Assembly (NCBI GenBank): GCA_029060725.1 | Contig: JAIDTL010000134.1 | Location: forward strand, 1 to 64,000 | Direction: 5' to 3' | DNA: 64,000 nt | Source: Muribaculaceae bacterium | GTDB taxonomy: Bacteria; Bacteroidota; Bacteroidia; Bacteroidales; Muribaculaceae | In this document: piece after piece, positions 53,263-62,284 of the stretch | Layout: each line of letters begins with the position of its first letter | Position numbering within the stretch: the stretch's first letter is position 1 | Position numbers and translations under genes: made by a program | The notes under the pieces: model-generated | What the model was told of the DNA's origin: nothing | Databases searched by the model: none | Seen by the model: the letters and a program-made list of their open reading frames with translations, nothing else

Positions 53263-53530
53263 GATTGCCGCGAGCTTCGGCAACCGGCTGGGTTTCGTTT
53301 CCGAGTGCAAAGTTAGGGTGTGTTTTGAGGAGACGCCCCTTATCGCGCGAAAAAAGTTACAAAAAGGTAATCTGTAGTTGGATGCTTACGACCGTAAAGT
53401 CACATCTATTTTTTTGAGCCAACCAAATTACGCCTTTGGACAGGAACAAAAGGTTTAACTTGCAGCAACGAAACCGACCCCAAAATATCAAAACTTACGT
53501 ACATGTCATTTTTGGACTCTTTCGTCATAT

Positions 53531-54490
53531 TCAAAATTCCTCAGGGCTTATTATTCTTTTTAGAATCAATTTGGTAGTATCCTTAACTTTATTAAATTGT
53601 TCTTTTATTTTGTTTTCATCTGGGAAATCTGACATAAGTATGAGAATCATCTCTTTTGCAGCATCTTCCCCATTAGAGAAATGTCGAGTTCGCTTTGATT
53701 TAGGGTCATCTATTGACAATGTACGAAGCATATCATAATACTGCATGGAATACTTCACAAGATTCCATTTAGAATCAGCGGAAGAGTAATTCTTGCTGTC
53801 ATTAATTGCTTCTTCAAAAAATCTCAAAAATCTTTTTATGGTCTCATATACAAGATAACGATGCGCAATCTGCAGGTCGGTCTGCGATTCGAGAAGTCGG
53901 TTGTTTCTTATAGACGTAAGACAGGTGGAATTCATCTCTAAATTCAGTTCCTCCTTCATCTTATCGATCTTCTTACCATTGCTTAATATTTCTTGAAATT
54001 TTTCTTGCCATGAAGAAACTCTGTTTCCAGCACTATCTAAGAAAAGCCTTAATCGTAAATCTTGATCTTTTGCCTTTGCTTCAAACATATCCTTGAGGTC
54101 CCTGTCTCCTTTGTATGTGATGGCTATAGGAACCAAGACTCCAAGAAAGGCAAGGATTGCTACCCAGAAATTCAGTTCCGCAGATATTTTTTCAATCGTG
54201 TTGTTTGATTCCTGTCTGATATCAGCCAGCATATTGTCATATCTGGAATTGAGTGTTTTCTGGTTTTTCCAGATAACTTCCAACAACTCATTTTCTTTAT
54301 ACCATTTATGCTTCCGTAGCTCATCTACATCCTCGAAATCCGGGTATGTACGTATCGGCGCTTTTTCGGAATAATATTTGTGCAGTAAGTCGCAGGATTG
54401 GAATCCGAAAACTATTGCAGCGCATATTATCAATCCATAGACAAGCAGTCCTGCATTCTTCATTAGACTAAAGCTTTCTGATTTTGCCAT
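53531..54490 (-). CDS. Two-helix membrane protein of the island
   Basis: 319 residues. One membrane helix near the N terminus (about 11-30, LLVYGLIICAAIVFGF), a charged stretch, a second helix near 108-127 (FWVAILAFLGVLVPIAI), then about 190 residues of helical cytoplasmic region with coiled-coil character. No enzyme motif. It lies 9 bp after the ATPase gene, so it is the last gene of the phosphoribosyltransferase-ATPase-membrane operon. Confidence 0.75.
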   Translation of the reverse strand: MAKSESFSLMKNAGLLVYGLIICAAIVFGFQSCDLLHKYYSEKAPIRTYPDFEDVDELRKHKWYKENELLEVIWKNQKTLNSRYDNMLADIRQESNNTIEKISAELNFWVAILAFLGVLVPIAITYKGDRDLKDMFEAKAKDQDLRLRLFLDSAGNRVSSWQEKFQEILSNGKKIDKMKEELNLEMNSTCLTSIRNNRLLESQTDLQIAHRYLVYETIKRFLRFFEEAINDSKNYSSADSKWNLVKYSMQYYDMLRTLSIDDPKSKRTRHFSNGEDAAKEMILILMSDFPDENKIKEQFNKVKDTTKLILKRIISPEEF

Positions 54491-54499
54491 AAATGTGGA

Positions 54500-56119
54500 T
54501 TATATGGGATCTGAGATATCAATTACCATTTTATTTATACCTCTGATGGTAATGCTCTTCAAATCCGAATGATGATTATCATCTTTGTCCATGTCTGTTA
54601 TGACGTCTGCCGGGGTGAAAAGACGACGAAACTTTACACCGAACTCATTTTTGATTTGGTTCTCATCACTCCAATATCGAATTCCATTATATACATTTTC
54701 AGCAATGATGTTATCTTGGGTAAAGAAAACCAGTTGCAAAGGAAGGTCCTCCTTGCTTACTTCCGGATAAGAAGCGATTACGGAATCATGGGCTTTGAGC
54801 AGCCTTACTATGAATCGTCCTATTGAAGACCTATGATTGAAATCGCTTGAGTCGAAAATGTCATCAATAAAAAATGGGATTACTGTGTGATGCAAGATTT
54901 TGGAGCAGATCAAAAGAGACAATTTCAGAGAAATACAGAATAACTTCAATCTAAAAGTATTAAGGTATTGTATAGGACTCCTTTCGTCATAGTCCTCAAC
55001 TACATCGAAGTTTCGTGGTTTGACTTTAAGCTCAATGGATACAATTCCTTTGTTTCCTTTTATCTCGATTGATTCCTTGCCTTCGAAAAGACTCGCACCT
55101 AATACGGCTGGCATGACAGAATTCAATATTCTAACAAGTAAGTCTATTATTATCTGCCATTGTTTTTCAATATAATCAAGAAGGTTGGTCAATTCATCCG
55201 TGTTCTGTTCAAGGTCCTCACACTTTTCAATCTCCTTGATGAATTGAGTGATTCGTTTATAATAGACTTGACCGCCACTTATGAGAAATCGGTCATTTAT
55301 GACCCTTCGATCTTTTTCAGCTGTTTTTTTCCTTGATGTAATAGCCTTATATTCTTTAGATCCTTTTTCAAATTTCTTCAATTTTATTTTTGCAACCGCT
55401 ATCTGTTGCTCTTTCTCTTTATATTTAGAAGCGAAATTTAAAAATCGGGATAGTTTTCTCAAATCCTCAAGTTGAGTCCATACCTCTTGAAATCCTATCT
55501 GTTTAGCTATATATCCTGTAATATTCGACCATTCGCGTGATATCTGAAAGTAATCGCATTCTGAACAGAATGAAGACGGAATGCCATAGTCGGTTATGGT
55601 GTTGCCTTCACAAGAGATATTATCCATAAGATCGCATTCCAACTTAATATCCTTTGCCTCCTTATTGATCCCTCGAAAGTAATCTTCTATATCTTTGTCA
55701 GGACTGTGGGCCAAAGCGATTTCACTATATCCCAGATACATGTATTCTAATGATGCGAATAGTGTGCTTTTGCCCGTACCATTCCCTCCCAGAAATACCG
55801 AAGATATTGGCTTACCGGATAATGAAAGGTCAAGACAATATCCTTCAGCTATATCTGAATATAGACAATACTGCCTTACATCCTTCAGCACCATCTGTTT
55901 GATTCTCAGATCAGTGTATGGCTGATTTACTTCCCAGGATTTAAATGTCTTTGGATTGTCTGATTTGATGAATTGAGAGATCAATCGCAAGAAATCAGGT
56001 ATTTCCTTATGCTTCAGCACAAACTGCAACAAGCGTCTTGCAAATTGATTTGAAGCAAGAGGCGGAAGCGAGCCGTCGAAAACTCCCTTATAAAGAAAAT
56101 TTATCAGAGCGGAAATCAC
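54500..56119 (-). CDS. SMC/RecF-like P-loop ATPase
   Basis: 539 residues. Walker A VFLGGNGTGKSTLFASLEY (residues 108-126), a Cys pair FCSECDY (185-188), a charged coiled-coil-like middle (230-330), a signature-like segment SPIQYLNTFRLKLFCISLKL, Walker B IPFFIDDIFDSSD (415-426) and a switch segment LVFFTQDN. This order is that of ABC/SMC-type ATPases with a short coiled-coil insertion, as in many anti-phage systems. The target is unknown. It lies 26 bp downstream of the PRTase gene. Confidence 0.82.
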   Translation of the reverse strand: MISALINFLYKGVFDGSLPPLASNQFARRLLQFVLKHKEIPDFLRLISQFIKSDNPKTFKSWEVNQPYTDLRIKQMVLKDVRQYCLYSDIAEGYCLDLSLSGKPISSVFLGGNGTGKSTLFASLEYMYLGYSEIALAHSPDKDIEDYFRGINKEAKDIKLECDLMDNISCEGNTITDYGIPSSFCSECDYFQISREWSNITGYIAKQIGFQEVWTQLEDLRKLSRFLNFASKYKEKEQQIAVAKIKLKKFEKGSKEYKAITSRKKTAEKDRRVINDRFLISGGQVYYKRITQFIKEIEKCEDLEQNTDELTNLLDYIEKQWQIIIDLLVRILNSVMPAVLGASLFEGKESIEIKGNKGIVSIELKVKPRNFDVVEDYDERSPIQYLNTFRLKLFCISLKLSLLICSKILHHTVIPFFIDDIFDSSDFNHRSSIGRFIVRLLKAHDSVIASYPEVSKEDLPLQLVFFTQDNIIAENVYNGIRYWSDENQIKNEFGVKFRRLFTPADVITDMDKDDNHHSDLKSITIRGINKMVIDISDPI

Positions 56120-56145
56120 TGATCTGGTAGGAAAGTATTACTAAT

Positions 56146-57747
56146 TTATGGAAGAGGATGATTGGATTGCTCCAACGATGTCTTACGGAAAAAACGACGC
56201 CAATATTTATTACCTGAGAAATCGTAAGTATATGCATACCGCGAAACAAGCTCACCTTCGTCGATCTTTCTGTCTACCCATTTATTGATCTCAACCTTTC
56301 TTTCATAATCTTTGACCATCAATGCCTTCTCTATGGATTCAAACGATTCCATTATTCCTTCTACTTCATACTCCATCTCCTCGATAGTCAATGCCGGCAG
56401 TTCTGTGCTTTTCTGTCTGGCATTATTGAAAATGGCTTTAAGATTAGAGTCAAGTTGATCTATTTCGTCGTCAGTATCGATTTCGTCATCAATAATTGTG
56501 TATTTGGAAACGGTATATTCCGTGTAATAATCTTCCGGAATGAATACAGACTCCACTGTGACTTTTTTATGAGTCTTCGGACTGACGAGCCTGTTGGTGA
56601 TTATATTTTGTAATAAGGGAATTATTTTTTCTGCAAGTTCTTTTCCTATGATTAGGGTTAAATCCTTTTCCTTTATCACATAATTGTATGTTTTAGGTGA
56701 AGTCTCTTCTCTTAATACCCGATTGAAAGATGAGATTGAATACAGGTAATTTGCTACAGAGACAAGACTTCGGGATGTTCGGTTTGATCGACGCTCCTTG
56801 ACGATTGCGTTATTGTCAAATGGTGAAACACTCTCAAATAGATTTTCTGATACTGACGCAAGGACTATATTCCAAATCTCCCGGTACTCCTTACATTCAA
56901 ATAAATTGACATCTCGGAGTACAGAGTCTGCCAGAATATTTGGAGCATAAGACATTATTACTGTTTCACCCAATCTATCATATACTCTGATTTTTGCAAA
57001 GTCATTGTTCAAGGAATTTGATAATTCAGAAGGAAGCAAAGAGGTATATGAGACTTGTGAATCACCTTTTTTTACTTTCTGGACTGGTCCAGTGGATAAA
57101 TCAGTCTTATATGTGATTTTCAACTGATAATTGTCAATTTCAATGGCTTTCTCATCCTTGAAAGCGGACGTTCCGTACGCTTTGAAATCAATAGGAGCTT
57201 CTTTACCTTCCATATAAAAAAGTGGATAGGAAACGTCAATGGGAAGGGTCACTGCAATTATGGTGCTGATGAATTCACGAATTGCTTTATGTTCAGTGTC
57301 GGAATATTTATATGTAGCAGTGACTTTATTCTCCTCAGCCCACTCTAAGATGTTTTCGAAATCGTCATAATAGAAAAAAACAAATGCTTTAGGGCATTGA
57401 ATTCCTGTAATGTCGCGAGTCAAATCAATTATGTAATTAAGTGTCTTTCCGGAAAAAACAATATCATCGATTATCAGTATCTCCAAATTCTCCTTCTGAT
57501 CATGATATTGAAGGAAAGGAAGAGCTATTTCTGTGATAATTTCCAATTTATCAAGTGCCTCTCGTTCCTTTTCAGAGGCTTGAGTGTACTTATACCAAAA
57601 AATGACATGCGGAACACGACGAGACACAGCCAATAACAGAGGATAATTGTTTCGGTTACGTATGGCTTCTACTTCGTCAAGGAGCGTATGCATTCCATCG
57701 GCTATCACCTTTTCAAGGTTATCTGTCGAGTCGACCGTAAGTGTCAT
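56146..57747 (-). CDS. Phosphoribosyltransferase-domain protein of the island
   Basis: 533 residues. The N-terminal 110 residues form a type I PRTase-like fold with the PRPP loop LIIDDIVFSGKTLN (residues 91-104; Asp94, Asp95). The remaining 400 residues are not recognised and contain an acidic stretch (IDDEIDTDDEIDQLD). PRTase domains appear as predicted enzymes in conflict systems, where they may modify or sense nucleotides. It is first in its operon, with a strong promoter about 60 bp upstream. Confidence 0.75.
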   Translation of the reverse strand: MTLTVDSTDNLEKVIADGMHTLLDEVEAIRNRNNYPLLLAVSRRVPHVIFWYKYTQASEKEREALDKLEIITEIALPFLQYHDQKENLEILIIDDIVFSGKTLNYIIDLTRDITGIQCPKAFVFFYYDDFENILEWAEENKVTATYKYSDTEHKAIREFISTIIAVTLPIDVSYPLFYMEGKEAPIDFKAYGTSAFKDEKAIEIDNYQLKITYKTDLSTGPVQKVKKGDSQVSYTSLLPSELSNSLNNDFAKIRVYDRLGETVIMSYAPNILADSVLRDVNLFECKEYREIWNIVLASVSENLFESVSPFDNNAIVKERRSNRTSRSLVSVANYLYSISSFNRVLREETSPKTYNYVIKEKDLTLIIGKELAEKIIPLLQNIITNRLVSPKTHKKVTVESVFIPEDYYTEYTVSKYTIIDDEIDTDDEIDQLDSNLKAIFNNARQKSTELPALTIEEMEYEVEGIMESFESIEKALMVKDYERKVEINKWVDRKIDEGELVSRYAYTYDFSGNKYWRRFFRKTSLEQSNHPLP

Positions 57748-58038
57748 AACATAAGGTAGTTAACTGCAATTAATCAAATTTGTTTTTGAGAAGAGTCAAT
57801 ATCAACTACAAAAATACATTAAATCGTTAATTTTTGCAAGAATTTATGTTAAAAAACATATAAAAGTTTTACCAATTGGACCTTCTATCATTACCGTTTG
57901 TCTACTGTAAGCGTCCAAAAGATGTTAAAACACTTGCAAGGAATTATAGAAAGCCAATGGACAGATACAAATCTACGTTTAGATTCGGATATAGGACATC
58001 ACGCAAATGATCTAATTGGACAGTTACTAACAATTAAA
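57748..58038. other. Intergenic region with the PRTase promoter
   Basis: A 291-bp AT-rich gap that divides the island into two transcripts. It holds the promoter at 57809-57839. A plus-strand frame of 41 codons (57922-58047) runs into the end of the next gene and is probably a remnant or chance. Confidence 0.55.
57809..57839 (-). promoter_or_regulatory. Promoter of the PRTase-ATPase-membrane operon
   Basis: Minus-strand TTG (57837-57839), 20-bp spacer, TATTTTTG (57809-57816). The leader is about 55 nt. Confidence 0.78.
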
Positions 58039-58383
58039 TTATTTTGATTGCATATCTTCAATCTCCTTCTGCAATTTAGCATTGGATTCGGCAAGTTTTG
58101 AATTAATGGCATCTATTCCTTTTAGGGATAAGCTGAGGTTGAACATCTCATAGATATGATTCAGCATGTTCTTTTCGAAATGGTTCTCACGTCTCCCTGA
58201 TTCATATTGAGCCCATTTCGCAAATTTTTTATAATTGCAACCATATTTCTTACATAACTCTTCTGTATCTTCTGCATAGCTAAAGACTGAAGAGTCATAG
58301 AGGTGTTTTTTAAACATCTGTTGAAAATTTGATGGATTATTTTTCCCGAATAAACCCAATCGAATTCTGGCAAATATATTCAT
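58039..58383 (-). CDS. Small helical protein of unknown function
   Basis: 114 residues: a basic hydrophobic N terminus (FARIRLGLFGK), a helical core (CKKYGCNYKKFAKWAQYESG) with some likeness to an HTH, and a C-terminal coiled coil (LAESNAKLQKEIEDMQ). Not recognised. Last gene of the upstream transcript of the island or a separate one, since a 104-bp gap precedes it. Confidence 0.55.
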   Translation of the reverse strand: MNIFARIRLGLFGKNNPSNFQQMFKKHLYDSSVFSYAEDTEELCKKYGCNYKKFAKWAQYESGRRENHFEKNMLNHIYEMFNLSLSLKGIDAINSKLAESNAKLQKEIEDMQSK

Positions 58384-58487
58384 ATCTCACATTTATAGGT
58401 AATTAAACTATTTATTTTCTGCACGGCTCTGTTTAGTTACGTTCAAGCCTTCCAAACTATGTCATTGGACATGTACGTTCAGTACAG

Positions 58488-58823
58488 TTAATCTTCAAGA
58501 AATTTCATCATGTTGGAGATTGTATCTCCAATCTTTAGAGCATTTCTTCTGGCACTGCGGTATAGCTCCCACATTGTATCGTAGTCTCTTTCGTCTTGGG
58601 AGATGTAAATACCGTCAATTCTATCCCCTAACCTATCCCGAATCTCAAAACCAACGGTTGGACTATCATCTGGATAGGCTTCAAAGTAGTGAATAGTTAC
58701 TGAATTGAGGCCTAAATTTAAAAGGAACTTTTCTTCATCACTTGTTTTCTCCCAACGAAATTTTTTCTGGTCTGTTACTGATGAGATTTTATCAATCAAC
58801 GGTTTATATTCTTCAGGAATCAT
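58488..58823 (-). CDS. Small acidic protein of unknown function
   Basis: 111 residues, mixed alpha/beta. The middle NSVTIHYFEAYPDDSPTVGF and later YDTMWELYRSARRNAL look like a compact regulatory or partner domain. No known family. Its start overlaps the stop of the upstream membrane protein gene by 4 nt, so it is part of the same operon. Confidence 0.6.
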   Translation of the reverse strand: MIPEEYKPLIDKISSVTDQKKFRWEKTSDEEKFLLNLGLNSVTIHYFEAYPDDSPTVGFEIRDRLGDRIDGIYISQDERDYDTMWELYRSARRNALKIGDTISNMMKFLED

Positions 58824-59455
58824 ATCTTTTTTTGTTTTAGGGATGTCTCTATTTCAATGAAGATCTCACGCGCAGCTTCCAAATTCTGATGGATTATTTC
58901 CGGTTTCAGCGTGTGCTTGGATCCTATATCTTTGGCTTTATACAAGCCGTTCATCGTTAATGTCTCAATATCAAGGTTCAATTTTGTTATGGTATCAGGT
59001 ACGTCTAACTTAAGAGAAGCTATCACATCACTATACTGATGATTAGCTCTTATCATATCATCTTTGATCATCTGAAGCAGAAGCGCAGCGTTTGAATACG
59101 CTTTTTGTCTGACATGAAGCTGAGCATAACGTATTGATTCAACTAAATGAGCTACCTCAGACATAGACAAGAAATCCCTTATCTCCTGCTTATTTTCCGC
59201 TACGGCCTCCTTAATCTTTTCAGTGGTTTGAGCCACTGTCTGGATTTGAGTTGCCGACAATTTTATCTGTTCATCTGCCTGTTTGATCTGTACTAAAGCC
59301 ATCAGCACTCCTCCAAGCGAGAGTAATGAGCCTGCCAATCCAATATATTTGTCAATGTCATCTATTGGGGGATTTTGATTTCTTCCGTACCAGAATATCC
59401 CAATCATAAGAATGGCAATACCGAAAAACGTGATAATTGCAACTATTTTACTCAT
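58820..59455 (-). CDS. Two-helix membrane protein with coiled coil
   Basis: 211 residues. Two membrane helices (about 4-23 and 39-58) are followed by a long soluble helical region (SATQIQTVAQTTEKIKEAVA) and a C-terminal helical bundle. Not recognised. It is 71 bp downstream of the next membrane protein gene and overlaps the following gene by 4 nt. Confidence 0.65.
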   Translation of the reverse strand: MSKIVAIITFFGIAILMIGIFWYGRNQNPPIDDIDKYIGLAGSLLSLGGVLMALVQIKQADEQIKLSATQIQTVAQTTEKIKEAVAENKQEIRDFLSMSEVAHLVESIRYAQLHVRQKAYSNAALLLQMIKDDMIRANHQYSDVIASLKLDVPDTITKLNLDIETLTMNGLYKAKDIGSKHTLKPEIIHQNLEAAREIFIEIETSLKQKKI

Positions 59456-59526
59456 CGTTATTTAGCCCAATTGGAGACTATATATATCATTTCGGATTCG
59501 TCACTTTGAGTCATTTACCCAATTTT

Positions 59527-60378
59527 TCACTCTTGTGGGATTCCTTGGTAAAGTTTGATATGCACTGAATCTACTTTCTCTGCATTGAAGAAAGAAGAAT
59601 TCTTAAAGGTTTTGGATTGAATCTCCACAGGTTTGTATTTCTCGCGTAGCAATTGCATCTCCTTATGTATGGAATCCTGCCTGTTGGAAATATTTTGCAA
59701 AGGGGTAACTAAATCAGCTTTATCTTCATCTCTTATATTCTTCACCAAGAAAATTGAAATTAGTATTATTGCTGTAAAGAATAGGATTTCAAATAAATGC
59801 TTCTCAAATCGTTCCCATACTGACAAAAACATCGGAAAGATTCTACCTTTTTCCTTATAAAAACGGTAGCTATTTATTATTCTTCTCTTTTGAGCTATCC
59901 ATACTGGATATGGATACGCCTGATTTACATGGTTTATAAAATTATTAATAAATTCGTCTGATTCTTGTTTTATCTGGGATAGCCTTTGCTTGTGATCTAT
60001 AGAAGGCAAGTAGTTACGGCATGTAAATTGATTGTTGAAGTCCTCCCAGGAAGTGATTTCGTCATAATATCTCTGAATCCTTTCACTGATTTCCTCGATT
60101 TGTAAGTCTAAATGCTCTCTTAAGCTATGGTCAAGTCCATCTATATCCATTCTTATATGCTCATACCAACTGACTACATTCTTGAATGAACTCCGTCCAA
60201 AAGTGACCTTGTGGAAGAATCCATCTGTGCTTCGTTTGATGACTTTTATCTGCTCGATATAATAGTCTTTAAGCACCCTTGTGCGGCTATCACGTACAGA
60301 ATAATAGTGGGTTACAAAAAATCCGAATATTATAGATACTATAATACCAGCAAATGTTAAGGCATCGGAAAGATTCAT
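59527..60378 (-). CDS. Membrane protein with N- and C-terminal helices
   Basis: 283 residues. Membrane helix at 7-26 (FAGIIVSIIFGFFVTHYYSV), a charged helical middle of about 165 residues, a second helix near 196-214 (ILFFTAIILISIFLVKNI) and a C-terminal tail. Both ends may face the same side. Not recognised. Its ATG touches the stop of the DUF4325-like gene, indicating translational coupling. Confidence 0.65.
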   Translation of the reverse strand: MNLSDALTFAGIIVSIIFGFFVTHYYSVRDSRTRVLKDYYIEQIKVIKRSTDGFFHKVTFGRSSFKNVVSWYEHIRMDIDGLDHSLREHLDLQIEEISERIQRYYDEITSWEDFNNQFTCRNYLPSIDHKQRLSQIKQESDEFINNFINHVNQAYPYPVWIAQKRRIINSYRFYKEKGRIFPMFLSVWERFEKHLFEILFFTAIILISIFLVKNIRDEDKADLVTPLQNISNRQDSIHKEMQLLREKYKPVEIQSKTFKNSSFFNAEKVDSVHIKLYQGIPQE

Positions 60379-60812
60379 TAGAGACGTCTTGACTTTAATT
60401 CTCCGCTTGGACCAAGATAATTAATATCCACATTCAAATTCTGAGAATGAACCACATGGTCATTATTCATTCTCCGCACTTCCCATTGAGGTAAAGTCTG
60501 TTCCATTACTTGACTCACTCTTCTTTTATACATAGAAGTTTCGAATAGAAGACGATCCTTAACCTCTTTAGCAGTAAAATCGTATACAAGTTCACCGATA
60601 GCTTCATCAAGGAAAGATGAAGGATAGCCCGAGACTCCATCTAAATATAACACCAATCTCTTGTCTTCTCTTAAAGCCTGAGAAAAAGCGTTATTTAGCT
60701 TATATATATAGAAAGCCTCACCGGAAGATCTATGACCCTCCTGATCTTGTTTGATATAACGAGGTCCGGGATTCTCCGTAAATTCTGAAATATTGATTCT
60801 TATATTATCCAT
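60378..60812 (-). CDS. STAS-like DUF4325 protein
   Basis: 144 residues. The central motif LVLYLDGVSGYPSSFLDEAI (54-73) is typical of DUF4325 (PF14213), a STAS-like domain usually encoded next to a GHKL ATPase, as here. Such pairs are predicted to act like the SpoIIAA/SpoIIAB partner switch. It overlaps the upstream ATPase gene by 8 nt and the downstream membrane protein by 1 nt. Confidence 0.8.
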   Translation of the reverse strand: MDNIRINISEFTENPGPRYIKQDQEGHRSSGEAFYIYKLNNAFSQALREDKRLVLYLDGVSGYPSSFLDEAIGELVYDFTAKEVKDRLLFETSMYKRRVSQVMEQTLPQWEVRRMNNDHVVHSQNLNVDINYLGPSGELKSRRL

Positions 60813-61845
60813 CTAATAAATTTCTCCATTTGTTATAATTATCAAGAGACACTGTCCATGAATATAACACACCATTAAACTCTTTTTTCAAAGGAATAGC
60901 AAAATTTTTCTCAAAATCAATCATTACCTTGTTAGTCAGAATCTGGAAATTTGAAACATAACCATCCGTAAAAGATTCATAGACCATTGGAAGACCTTTA
61001 TGGCGGTTTATTTCGCCTGTAGCAGACTGATATTTCCCGAGAAAAACGTCTTTTATTATATCAGCATCTGCCTTTAGAAGCACATCTCCGAGTTTCTCTA
61101 TCTTTTTCTTTCGTAATGTACGTAGAATTCCTTGTCCTGTATCGGAAAGAATGAAGTGAAGGCAATCTTCCTCAACGGAAATAGAAACCAGCCAGTTTTT
61201 CTCCTTATCGTACTCATTTGCATATTCTACGGAATTCACGCTTATCTCACACATATTGTCATATACAGGAGAATATATGGCTTCGCGACCCAATATATGT
61301 TGCATCGACTCTCGAACTGATCTCCCTATTTTGTCAGTATCAACACGGTCTTTGCCGATCATAAAAATTTGATTTTTCGTCTTTTTGACTGCGGGTTTCT
61401 TAACATTTGTCTGTACTATATTCAAGAATCCCGAATTCATGATATACTGCTTACATTCTCGATCATTGGGATATGTTCCCCAGTAATTTATATTTCTTGA
61501 TGATAGTTTATTAAGCATCGACAGAAGCAGGGAAATGGCATACATATCAATCTTAACTACATTTTCAAGATTGACTTTTAGAATCCTGATCCTGTTTATT
61601 CTGCAATACCGTTCGGTGTCTTGAACAAATTTGACCAGTCCATCGATATTTTTAATACTGAAAACGCGAGGCGCAATAGCTTCGTAAGGTTGAATGTAAG
61701 AAGTGTTTAGTCCCTTTTTTCGCTTGGTCATCGATTTTCTTCTCCGTCTTTTATTGAGTCTTATTTTGACTCTTTTCCGACGGCGAATTTTGCGCATATT
61801 TGATTTCTGCACAAAACGAATATGGGTCAACCGATGTTTAATCAT
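60805..61845 (-). CDS. STAS-GHKL ATPase signalling protein
   Basis: 346 residues. A very basic N terminus (RRRKRVKIRLNKRRRRK, 21-37) precedes a STAS-like domain (about 60-150, ILKVNLENVVKIDMYAISLL). A GHKL ATPase domain follows: N box MCEISVNSVEYANE (Glu200, Asn204), G1 LSDTGQGI (234-240) and G2 HKGLPMVYE. No histidine kinase phosphoacceptor is evident, so it probably binds ATP and switches a partner, such as the DUF4325 protein encoded next. First gene of the island's upstream transcript. Confidence 0.78.
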   Translation of the reverse strand: MIKHRLTHIRFVQKSNMRKIRRRKRVKIRLNKRRRRKSMTKRKKGLNTSYIQPYEAIAPRVFSIKNIDGLVKFVQDTERYCRINRIRILKVNLENVVKIDMYAISLLLSMLNKLSSRNINYWGTYPNDRECKQYIMNSGFLNIVQTNVKKPAVKKTKNQIFMIGKDRVDTDKIGRSVRESMQHILGREAIYSPVYDNMCEISVNSVEYANEYDKEKNWLVSISVEEDCLHFILSDTGQGILRTLRKKKIEKLGDVLLKADADIIKDVFLGKYQSATGEINRHKGLPMVYESFTDGYVSNFQILTNKVMIDFEKNFAIPLKKEFNGVLYSWTVSLDNYNKWRNLLDG

Positions 61846-61990
61846 AACATCAAATATCTTACCTGAGTGATTGCTATTAGTAACTGTACAATTGGGTTAA
61901 AACAGTGGTTTATAGATTGAAAACATATTTATGCTTGTCTTACTCTGGGATTCTTCAGTCTTTAGTGGAGTTCAAGACTTTCCAATCTCT

Positions 61991-62227
61991 CTAACATTTC
62001 CACTTAAATAGACTTGAAAATTTCCGGAGACTATTCTTTGGAAATCGTCGTCTAAATTTCTTCTTCTCAATCAGACTGCGATCATAATATATGTGATCGC
62101 CTTCTGCATTATAATATTGAGAATCCATGTCCACATCTTTTCCATAAAAAGTAAATACTCCTATCACTATGATTATAAAGGAAAACGTGAGTATGAATAT
62201 TAAGAATAATGATAGGAAATGTGGCAT
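61991..62227 (-). CDS. Small single-pass membrane protein
   Basis: 78 residues. One long hydrophobic helix (about 5-27), an acidic tyrosine-rich stretch (DVDMDSQYYNAEGDHIYYD) and a basic C terminus. Not recognised. It lies between the island and the polysaccharide genes. Confidence 0.5.
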   Translation of the reverse strand: MPHFLSLFLIFILTFSFIIIVIGVFTFYGKDVDMDSQYYNAEGDHIYYDRSLIEKKKFRRRFPKNSLRKFSSLFKWKC

Positions 62228-62284
62228 GGCTTTTACTTTACTCTCTCACAAATTGGTTTATATAGACTATTGCCAATAAATAAA

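Larger units (their letters stand above)
52714..53530. other. Long gene-poor region at the edge of the island
   Basis: This 817-bp region holds a minus-strand -7 box (TACATTTG, 52933-52940) for the kinase fusion, AAGACC-GAA-GGTCTT near 52890, a minus-strand terminator (52970-53014), a heptamer repeat at 53161-53190, a small ORF (53191-53262) and a minus-strand TAACTTTG box at 53308-53315. Together these outline a possible minus-strand transcript of about 330 nt. No large gene is convincing. Confidence 0.5.

Noticed and set aside
52970..53315. tmRNA, RNase P RNA, 6S or SRP RNA
   Set aside because: None of the conserved core strings of these RNAs is present on the minus strand.
57922..58047. 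A 41-codon plus-strand gene
   Set aside because: It is convergent with and overlaps the 58039-58383 gene, has no promoter and no recognisable family; left as a possible remnant.
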